NCBI RefSeq assembly: GCF_001050015.1
Contig: NZ_CVTB01000253.1
Span: 1 to 58,559, forward strand
DNA length: 58,559 nucleotides
Reading direction: 5' to 3'
Origin: Mycolicibacterium malmesburyense
Lineage (GTDB): Bacteria > Actinomycetota > Actinomycetes > Mycobacteriales > Mycobacteriaceae
This document shows positions 52,330-58,559 of this stretch, in pieces (within the stretch, counting starts at the first letter, position 1; every line of letters begins with the position of its first letter). Below the pieces are notes generated by a model. That model did not search any database. It was not told the origin of the DNA and was given only the letters and a program-made list of their open reading frames with translations. The translations under genes and the position numbers were made by a program.

Positions 52330-53598
52330 ATGAAGTTCGTGCTGGCGTGCTATGGGACGCGCGGTGACGTCGAGCCCGGCGCCGCCATCGGTCGTGAGCT
52401 GTTGCGTAGAGGGCACGAAGTGCACATGGCAGTAGCGCCTGACCTCGTTGATTTCGCCGAATCTGTTGGGCTCCCGGCGGTCGCTTATGGACCGGGCGCG
52501 CGGGAGTGGCAGGACCTGCACCGTGACGTCTTGGCGCATATGTTCCGCAATCCTTGGAAGGTACGGAAGCTGTCCCGATTGGTCCGCCGAGATCGAGCGC
52601 TCTTCGACCAGTGCTGGGAAGACGCCCGCACGACGTTGATGTCGCTGGCAGACGGCGCAGACCTGCTGCTCACTGTGGTCATCGCCGAACAGGTCGCCGC
52701 CAACGTCGCTGAGTACTACGACATTCCGTTGGCTACCCTGCATACCTTCCCGATGCGGGCAAACGGCCAGGTTATTCCGGTCCTGCCAACGCCGCTGGCG
52801 CGCCTGGCAATGACGGTGTCCGAGTGGCTGGGCTGGCCCACGGTGAAAGACCTCGAAGACGCACAGCGTCGCGAACTAGGTCTACCCAAGGTGATAGGGC
52901 CCGCATCGCGACGGATCGCCGAGCGCGGATCGCTGGAAATCCAGGCTTACGACGAGGCTTGTTTCCCCGGATTGGCTGCCGAATGGGCCAAATTCGATGG
53001 CCAGCGCCCCTTTGTGGGCGCGTTGGCTACGGAGTTGGCGACGCACGCCGACGAGGACGTCGCCTCGTGGATTGTCTCGGGAGCACCGCCGATTTTATTC
53101 GGCTTTGGCAGCACCCTGGTCAAGTCTCCCGCAGATACGGTTGAGATGATCAGCGCAGCATGCGCGGAATTGGGCGAGCGGGCGCTGATTTGCGCGGGCG
53201 GAACCGACTTTCGCCACGTATCACATCCAGATCATGTCAAGATCGTTGGCGCGGTCTCGTACGCTGCCATTTTTCCCGCTTGCCGCGCCGTGGTGCACCA
53301 CGGCGGCGCGGGGACCACCGCCGTCGGGCTCCGTAGTGGAGTCCCGACCCTGGTCCTTTCGACATGGGGCGATCAAACGGTCTGGGGCACTCGGATCAAG
53401 AAACTTAAAGTGGGTACCGCCCGGCGCTTTTCGGCCACTACACGCAAGACGCTCGTCGCGGACCTGCGCACCATCCTCGCGCCCGAATGTATCGCCCGAG
53501 CCCGCGAACTCGCGACTCGGATGAGCAAGCCCTCCGAAAGCGTCACGGCCACCGCCGATCTGATGGAGGGCTTCGCGCGCATGCGCCGTGTCAACTGA
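52330..53598 (+). CDS. GT1-family glycosyltransferase (GPL Gtf-like)
   Basis: 422 residues, GT-B fold, starting MKFVLACYGTRGDVEPG and carrying VVHHGGAGTTAVGLRSGVPT near residue 320. It is close to the genes at 4094 and 53663: all three share LEIQ/LELQ(A/G)Y(D/H)E(A/V)CFPGLAAEWA and FGFGS. Family members in mycobacteria attach 6-deoxytalose or rhamnose to the Thr or the terminal amino alcohol of GPLs. It lies 98 bases after the acyltransferase and 64 bases before the next Gtf, likely one transcript. The donor could be a CDP- or dTDP-deoxysugar. Confidence 0.9.
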   Translation: MKFVLACYGTRGDVEPGAAIGRELLRRGHEVHMAVAPDLVDFAESVGLPAVAYGPGAREWQDLHRDVLAHMFRNPWKVRKLSRLVRRDRALFDQCWEDARTTLMSLADGADLLLTVVIAEQVAANVAEYYDIPLATLHTFPMRANGQVIPVLPTPLARLAMTVSEWLGWPTVKDLEDAQRRELGLPKVIGPASRRIAERGSLEIQAYDEACFPGLAAEWAKFDGQRPFVGALATELATHADEDVASWIVSGAPPILFGFGSTLVKSPADTVEMISAACAELGERALICAGGTDFRHVSHPDHVKIVGAVSYAAIFPACRAVVHHGGAGTTAVGLRSGVPTLVLSTWGDQTVWGTRIKKLKVGTARRFSATTRKTLVADLRTILAPECIARARELATRMSKPSESVTATADLMEGFARMRRVN

Positions 53599-53662
53599 TC
53601 GGCGGTGGCTATCAGTTAGACTGCGCCGCTAATGCGGGGCGGAGCTGAGAGGCGGGACCGCG

Positions 53663-54928
53663 GTGAAGATTGCGTTGGCATCCTATGGAAGTCGTGGCGA
53701 TGTCGAGCCCTGCGTCGCGATCGGTCGAGAATTGCAGCGCCGGGGCCACGACGTGCGCGTCGCCGCCCCGCCCGATCTGGTCGGCTTCGTCGAGTCGGTG
53801 GGGCTGACGGCGGTCCCGTACGGACCGGATGTGCAGTCCATACTGGGAGCCCACCGCGAATTTTGGACGTATTTCTTCCGCAACTTCTGGAAGGTCCGGC
53901 GCCTGATCCGGATGCGACGCGAAATCGCGAATCCTGTTCTCCAGCGCTGGGACGAAGTCGTGGGCACGCTGGCAGCACTGGGGGATTGGGCCGACGTGCT
54001 GGTCACCGGCGTCAACTTCGAGCTACCGGCTGCCAATGTCGCCGAGCGCTATGGCATCCCGCTGGCCACGGTGCATCTCTTCCCGATTCGGGCCAACGGC
54101 CACTTCCTGTCGCTCCTGCCGGCATCGGTGAGCCGCTCAACGATGAAGGTGTATGAGTGGCTGGGATGGCGCGCGGCCAAGAAACTGGACGACACGCAGC
54201 GACGCGAACTGGGACTACCGAAGTCCGCCGGCCCCTTGCCGCAAAGAATCGGCGAACACGGGTGGCTCGAGTTACAAGCCTACGACGAAGCTTGCTTCCC
54301 GGGGCTGGCCGCCGAATGGGCTGACTACGACGGACAGCGGCCCTTTGTCGGCGCGTTGGTGATTGACCAGCCGACTGACGCCGACGAGCAGGTGGCATCG
54401 TGGATTTCGGGTGGATCACCGCCCATTTTCTTCGGCTTCGGCAGCCTGCCGGTGAAGTCGCCGGTCGACACGCTCGAGATGATCAGCTCGGCCTGCGCGC
54501 AGTTGGGTGAGCGGGCGCTGGTGTGCGCCGCCGGGTCTGACTTCACCGGAGTATCCCCGCCCGGACACGTCATGGTGGTGGACGCGATGAACTACGCAGC
54601 GGCGTTCCCGGCCTGCCGCGCCTTGGTGCACCACGGTGGAACCGGGACAACGGCGACGGGCCTGCGTGCAGGAGTACCGACGTTGATTCTGTCCACGGAC
54701 GTCGATCAGACGCTCTGGGGATCCAGAGTGAAGCGAATGAAGGTAGGCACCGCCCGACGCCTATCGCGCACTACGCGCGATTCGCTGGCCACGGATCTGA
54801 CCAGTATTCTGGCCCCGGAGTACTCCACCCGGGCCCGCAAGATCTGCGCACAGATGACAAAGCCCGCAGAGAGCGCAGCGGCCGCCGCCGATCTTGTCGA
54901 GAAGCTCGCCTCCCCCGATCCTCGATGA
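53663..54928 (+). CDS. GT1-family glycosyltransferase, tandem copy
   Basis: 421 residues from GTG 53663 (MKIALASYGSRGDVEP). The acceptor-side Gly-rich loop is intact and LVHHGGTGTTATGLRAGVPT is the sugar-nucleotide signature. It is a tandem paralogue of the gene 64 bases upstream. Divergence between them is considerable, so they probably have different sugar donors or acceptor positions rather than redundant roles. With the copy at 4094 the locus encodes three enzymes, enough for a three-sugar chain or for sugars at more than one site. It is followed by the mbtH-like frame and NRPS2 on the same strand. Confidence 0.9.
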   Translation: MKIALASYGSRGDVEPCVAIGRELQRRGHDVRVAAPPDLVGFVESVGLTAVPYGPDVQSILGAHREFWTYFFRNFWKVRRLIRMRREIANPVLQRWDEVVGTLAALGDWADVLVTGVNFELPAANVAERYGIPLATVHLFPIRANGHFLSLLPASVSRSTMKVYEWLGWRAAKKLDDTQRRELGLPKSAGPLPQRIGEHGWLELQAYDEACFPGLAAEWADYDGQRPFVGALVIDQPTDADEQVASWISGGSPPIFFGFGSLPVKSPVDTLEMISSACAQLGERALVCAAGSDFTGVSPPGHVMVVDAMNYAAAFPACRALVHHGGTGTTATGLRAGVPTLILSTDVDQTLWGSRVKRMKVGTARRLSRTTRDSLATDLTSILAPEYSTRARKICAQMTKPAESAAAAADLVEKLASPDPR

Positions 54929-55146
54929 CCGTCTACACCTCGTATCGCGGTCGATAGCTGTCCGCGTAGAGAAAGCCACGCGAGACGCTCATATCGTTGC
55001 AGGTCGGGCGGTGGAAATCCGCTGGGCGAAACCTCGCGCCGTATTGCGGAAACGACGTACATCTAAATATGTCAGGCGCCGTCAGAAATGTTCTCCGTAA
55101 TTGACTTGCGCGAAAGTGTGTACAAGCGAGTGGGGACTGGCTAACG

Positions 55147-55377
55147 TTGCTCAACATATGTCCGCTTACCAGGGTGGCGCGCGTCGGGCCCCAATTGGCG
55201 CCCGAGACGGTCGCAATTTTTTCTGTCGTGACTAGCGACGATGAGGAGCAAGACAGCGTGGGATCGACCTTCGCCGATGCAGACTGCAAAAGGTATCGGA
55301 GTGACGAACGGGCCCGGACCGATCTACGACCGAGATCTTTGCGCGAAAGGTCGGCGCCTCGCCTAGCTGACAAGTGA
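55147..55377 (+). pseudogene. Degenerate, tryptophan-less mbtH-like frame
   Basis: An uninterrupted frame of up to 76 residues ending 23 bases before NRPS2. Its C-terminal 50 residues align with MbtH: FSVVTSDDEEQDSVGSTFAD matches FVLVNDEEQHSLWPTFAD, and TDLRPRSLRERSA matches TDIRPKSLRERLA. About 12 residues between the two blocks are missing and all three conserved Trp are gone (VG replaces LW, the GW segment is deleted, Ala-Arg replaces Asn-Trp). No convincing start codon or Shine-Dalgarno exists; TTG 55147 is only the frame opening. It probably no longer acts as an A-domain chaperone. The intact frame leaves a small chance of a diverged function. Confidence 0.6.
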
Positions 55378-55400
55378 ATCGCGTGCTTGGGGACAGTTGG

Positions 55401-58400
55401 ATGGACTTGAACAACCGGGCACTCCCACTGACGCGCGCCCAGCTGCATATTTGGCTCGCGGAGCAAACAGGTCGGTTCGGCGCTAAGTGGCAGCTGAGCG
55501 CGCTTGTGCGGATTGCGGGTCCGCTCGACACTGACTTGTTCGAGTCGGCGCTGGTACAGGCGGTGCGGGAGGCGGAACCGCTGAGGGTCTCGATCTTCCA
55601 GGCCGGAGACCAGGTATTCCAGAAGGTCATCGATGATCCGGCTGTCGAGCTCGTCCGTCATGAACTGCTGCACTCGCCAGATCCTGCTGAGGACGCGAGC
55701 AGGCTTGCCGCGTCGCTTCAACGTACCCCGATGCCGTTCAGCGGCCCATTGTTCAAATTTGCGTTGCTGCGCACAAAAATCGATGAATATTATTTTGTAG
55801 CGTGCTGCCACCACATAGTCGTTGATGGGGTAGGTCTCGGTCTTTTCTGCCATCGAATTGCGGAGATTTATAATTCGTTTGTCTCCGGCCAGCCTATATC
55901 TCCCGCTTTCTTCGGTTCGTTACGTGACTTGATCGAGTGCGAGTCGGCATACGAAGCATCAGCCGATTTCCAAAATGATCACGCCTATTGGGTTGACAAT
56001 ATCCCGCAAGAAAGCGATCTGCGCGACCGATTGGCATCGGCTCCAAGCGATGAGCGCGATTCCGATGACTGTTCTGAGCCGGTTGAATTAGATCCGGTTA
56101 CCGTCACCAGGATTCAGGAATTGGCTCAGGTATTGGGACTGCGCCGCTCGTCGGTGATCACGGCCGCATGCGCGCTGCTAGTACGCGAGTACGACGTCGA
56201 GGGCGATGTCGTGCTCGATTTCCCGGTGAGCAGGCGCGTACGTCCAGAGGTCCAGCTGGTTCCGGGGATGATCTCCGGCGTCGTCCCGTTGGTCTTCAAG
56301 GCGTCCCCACAATCCTCTGTTGCTTCCTTTTGTAAGCATGTCGACGCGAAATTGCGGGGCGCGCTCGAGCATCAACGTTTTCCAGTGCAAGCTCTTGAAG
56401 ACACTGCGCGATACCGGACACCGCACCGAGTGGTGGTCAACTTCATTCCACCCGCATATCAGGCCGATCTCGCCGGTTCTCCGGCGACCGCGACTCTCAC
56501 TAATTCGGGCCTGGTAGATCAATTCGGCCTGCTCTTCACCAGGCTCGACGGCCGGCTATTTCTCAGCACCGCGGGCGCTGGGCAAGTATTTGCGAACCAA
56601 ACTGTTCATGACTTAGTCAAGCGATTAGAGCGGATATTGGGGGAGATGTCCGCCGACCCCGAGCGGTGGTTGTCATCCCTGGATCTGCTGGAACCCGCTG
56701 AGCACGCCAGACTGGATGAGTGGGGTCACCAGACGGCATTGACCGCCCGGTCGACCGCACCGGTCTCGATTCCCGAGTTGTTCGCCGCCCAGGTAGCCAA
56801 CACCCCGGAGGCGGTGGCGCTCAGCTTCGGTGCTTGTTCGTACACCTATCGCGAGCTAGACGATTCCGCAAATCGGTTGGCGCACCTGCTGGCTGCGCAG
56901 GGCGCCGGCCCGGGTCAGTGTGTGGCCTTGCTGTTCTCCCGGTCGGACGAGGCGATCGTGGCCATGCTCGCGGTCCTGAAGACTGGGGCTGCGTACGTGC
57001 CGATCGACCCAGCACTGCCGGCGGCGCGGATCGAGTTGATGGTTACCGATGCCGCGCCGGTGGCCGCAGTGACCACCCGCCGGTTCGCCGATCTCCTGGG
57101 TGAATCCGGTCTGCTGGTCATCAATGTCGCTGACATCGATGACGCCGCTGTCGATGCCGCACACGGAACGGCATTGCCGGTACCGGCCGCTGACGACATC
57201 GCTTACTACATCTACACCTCAGGCACCACCGGCGTGCCCAAGGGAGTCGCGGTCACTCACGCCAATGTGGCGCAGTTGTTCGACCCACCGGACGCCAGTC
57301 TGGCTTTCGGTCCGGGGACGGTGTGGTCGCAGTGGCACTCCTTGTCGTTCGACGTCTCGGTGTGGGAAATCTTCGGCGCGCTGTTGCACGGCGGCCGATT
57401 GGTGGTCGTGCCCGAGGAGGTGGTCGGGTCACCGGATGACCTGCACGCGCTGCTGGTCGCGGAAGAGGTTGACGTTTTGAGTCAGACACCTTCTGCGGTG
57501 GGAATGCTTTCGCCGCAGGGGTTGGAATCGGCTGCGCTGGTGGTTGCCGGGGAGGCATGTCCAGCCGAAGTGGTGGACCGCTGGGCAACACCCGGGCGGG
57601 TGCTAATCAACGCCTACGGTCCGACCGAGACGACGATATATGCCGCGATGAGCGCGCCGTTGAGCGCGGGATCGGCCGCACCGATAGGTTCGCCGGTGCC
57701 GGGAGCGGCGTTGTTCGTGCTTGATGGGTGGTTGCGGCCGGTGCCTGCGGGCTCGGTCGGCGAACTGTATGTGGCCGGCCGCGGCGTGGCATGCGGGTAC
57801 GTGGGTCGCGGCGGTTTGACGGCATCGCGGTTTGTGGCCTGCCCATTCGGGGAGGCCGGCAGCCGGATGTATCGCACCGGGGACTTGGTGTGTTGGGGTG
57901 CCGACGGGCAGTTGCAGTACCTCGGGCGCGCAGACGAGCAGGTCAAGATCCGCGGGTACCGAATCGAATTGGGTGAAGTACAGGCGGCCCTTGCGGCGCA
58001 GGACGGGGTGGAGCAGGCGGTAGTGCTCGCTCGCGAGGACCATCCTGGCGACAAGCGCCTGGTGGGCTACGTGACGGGAGCCGTCGACCCATCCGCGGTG
58101 CGAAGCGCGCTGTCCGAGCGGCTCCCGGCATATATGGTGCCGACGGCGGTGGTCGCGTTGGATGCACTGCCGTTGACGGTCAACGGCAAACTCGATCGAC
58201 GGGCGCTGCCGGCGCCGGAATACCACGGCGTTGATCGTTACCGCGCCCCAGCGAACCACATCGAAGAAGTGTTGGCCGGCATCTACGCTCGCGTGCTCGG
58301 TGTCGAGCGTGTCGGCGTGGACGATTCGTTCTTTGATTTCGGCGGGGACTCGCTTTTGGCCATGCGGGCGGTGGCCGCGATCAACACCAACCTGGACGCC

Positions 58401-58559
58401 GAACTTTCAGTGCGCGCGGTGTTCGAGACACCGACGGTCGCCGAGTTGGCCTCACGAATCGGTCGCGACGAGGGTGGGCTCGAGCCAGTGCTATCCGGTG
58501 ACGCGCCTTCGGTGGTGCCGTTGTCGTTTGCGCAGAGTCGGTTGTGGTTTATCGATCAG
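55401..58559 (+). CDS. Second NRPS, partial at the window edge (C-A-T-C...)
   Basis: 1053 residues visible, no stop before the edge. ATG 55401 has GGGGA seven bases before; a GTG at 55374 overlaps the preceding stop but would break alignment with NRPS1. C domain HHIVVDG at 137-143, A domain from about 456 ([17 protein letters not shown] at 650; NAYGPTE at 737; NGKLD at 928), T with Ser984, then the start of an LCL-like C domain ([12 protein letters not shown]) at the very end. The C domain is a paralogue of NRPS1 C1 (same HH position, shared GRFGAKWQL), so it may also be a starter type. Pocket residues read DVWSVAAIYK, similar to aromatic or bulky hydrophobic codes but not a match I know. It may continue the NRPS1 peptide or make a second one. 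Confidence 0.93.
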   Translation, partial: MDLNNRALPLTRAQLHIWLAEQTGRFGAKWQLSALVRIAGPLDTDLFESALVQAVREAEPLRVSIFQAGDQVFQKVIDDPAVELVRHELLHSPDPAEDASRLAASLQRTPMPFSGPLFKFALLRTKIDEYYFVACCHHIVVDGVGLGLFCHRIAEIYNSFVSGQPISPAFFGSLRDLIECESAYEASADFQNDHAYWVDNIPQESDLRDRLASAPSDERDSDDCSEPVELDPVTVTRIQELAQVLGLRRSSVITAACALLVREYDVEGDVVLDFPVSRRVRPEVQLVPGMISGVVPLVFKASPQSSVASFCKHVDAKLRGALEHQRFPVQALEDTARYRTPHRVVVNFIPPAYQADLAGSPATATLTNSGLVDQFGLLFTRLDGRLFLSTAGAGQVFANQTVHDLVKRLERILGEMSADPERWLSSLDLLEPAEHARLDEWGHQTALTARSTAPVSIPELFAAQVANTPEAVALSFGACSYTYRELDDSANRLAHLLAAQGAGPGQCVALLFSRSDEAIVAMLAVLKTGAAYVPIDPALPAARIELMVTDAAPVAAVTTRRFADLLGESGLLVINVADIDDAAVDAAHGTALPVPAADDIAYYIYTSGTTGVPKGVAVTHANVAQLFDPPDASLAFGPGTVWSQWHSLSFDVSVWEIFGALLHGGRLVVVPEEVVGSPDDLHALLVAEEVDVLSQTPSAVGMLSPQGLESAALVVAGEACPAEVVDRWATPGRVLINAYGPTETTIYAAMSAPLSAGSAAPIGSPVPGAALFVLDGWLRPVPAGSVGELYVAGRGVACGYVGRGGLTASRFVACPFGEAGSRMYRTGDLVCWGADGQLQYLGRADEQVKIRGYRIELGEVQAALAAQDGVEQAVVLAREDHPGDKRLVGYVTGAVDPSAVRSALSERLPAYMVPTAVVALDALPLTVNGKLDRRALPAPEYHGVDRYRAPANHIEEVLAGIYARVLGVERVGVDDSFFDFGGDSLLAMRAVAAINTNLDAELSVRAVFETPTVAELASRIGRDEGGLEPVLSGDAPSVVPLSFAQSRLWFIDQ

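Overview
The window looks like part of a mycobacterial glycopeptidolipid (GPL)-type lipopeptide locus. The DNA is GC-rich. It carries two large NRPS genes, a mycocerosic-acid-synthase-like PKS, a FAAL-type FadD, a Gap/Sap-family membrane protein, PapA-like acyltransferases, three GT1 glycosyltransferases, several sugar methyltransferases and an ECF transporter resembling M. tuberculosis Rv2325c/Rv2326c. A Mycobacterium (or Mycolicibacterium) is the simplest reading; no rRNA, tRNA or CRISPR was seen.

Layout. 0-2.8 kb: an FkbM methyltransferase between two mobile-element remnants (a serine-recombinase helix-turn-helix tail and a decayed IS1634-like transposase end) and a G-quadruplex-like G-run. 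2.8-5.3 kb: a nucleotide-sugar epimerase and a GT1 glycosyltransferase, divergent. 5.3-6.5 kb: a non-coding leader with a decayed mbtH gene. 6.55-22.3 kb: a 5234-residue NRPS, C-A-T-C-A-T-C-A-T-C-A-T-E-C-T, with a 4,054-bp direct repeat that I see no differences in. 22.4-31 kb: a reducing PKS and a divergent FAAL. 31-36.8 kb: three ABC-exporter half-transporters. 36.9-43.2 kb: a PapA-like acyltransferase, a frameshifted sulfotransferase, a Gap-like protein and an ECF transporter. 43.3-50.7 kb: a sugar block with a reductase, two O-methyltransferases and an overlapping five-gene unit (putative glycosyltransferase, glucose-1-phosphate cytidylyltransferase, CDP-glucose 4,6-dehydratase, RmlC-like epimerase, sugar C-methyltransferase). 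50.9-58.6 kb: a second PapA-like acyltransferase, two tandem GT1 genes, a degenerate mbtH-like frame and the start of a second NRPS cut by the window edge.

How they may work together (inference). The PKS and FAAL supply an activated acyl chain. A starter-type C domain places it on the first residue. NRPS1 builds a peptide whose binding-pocket residues read aromatic-Thr-aromatic-Thr, the last Thr epimerised. The GT1 enzymes add sugars, including a CDP-made, C-methyl-branched 6-deoxyhexose. Methyltransferases and acyltransferases decorate it, and Gap and ABC proteins export it. Compared with classical GPLs (Phe-Thr-Ala-alaninol), the duplicated Phe-Thr-like modules, the A-less terminal C-T pair, the two degenerate mbtH genes and the CDP-branched-sugar cassette are the unusual points.
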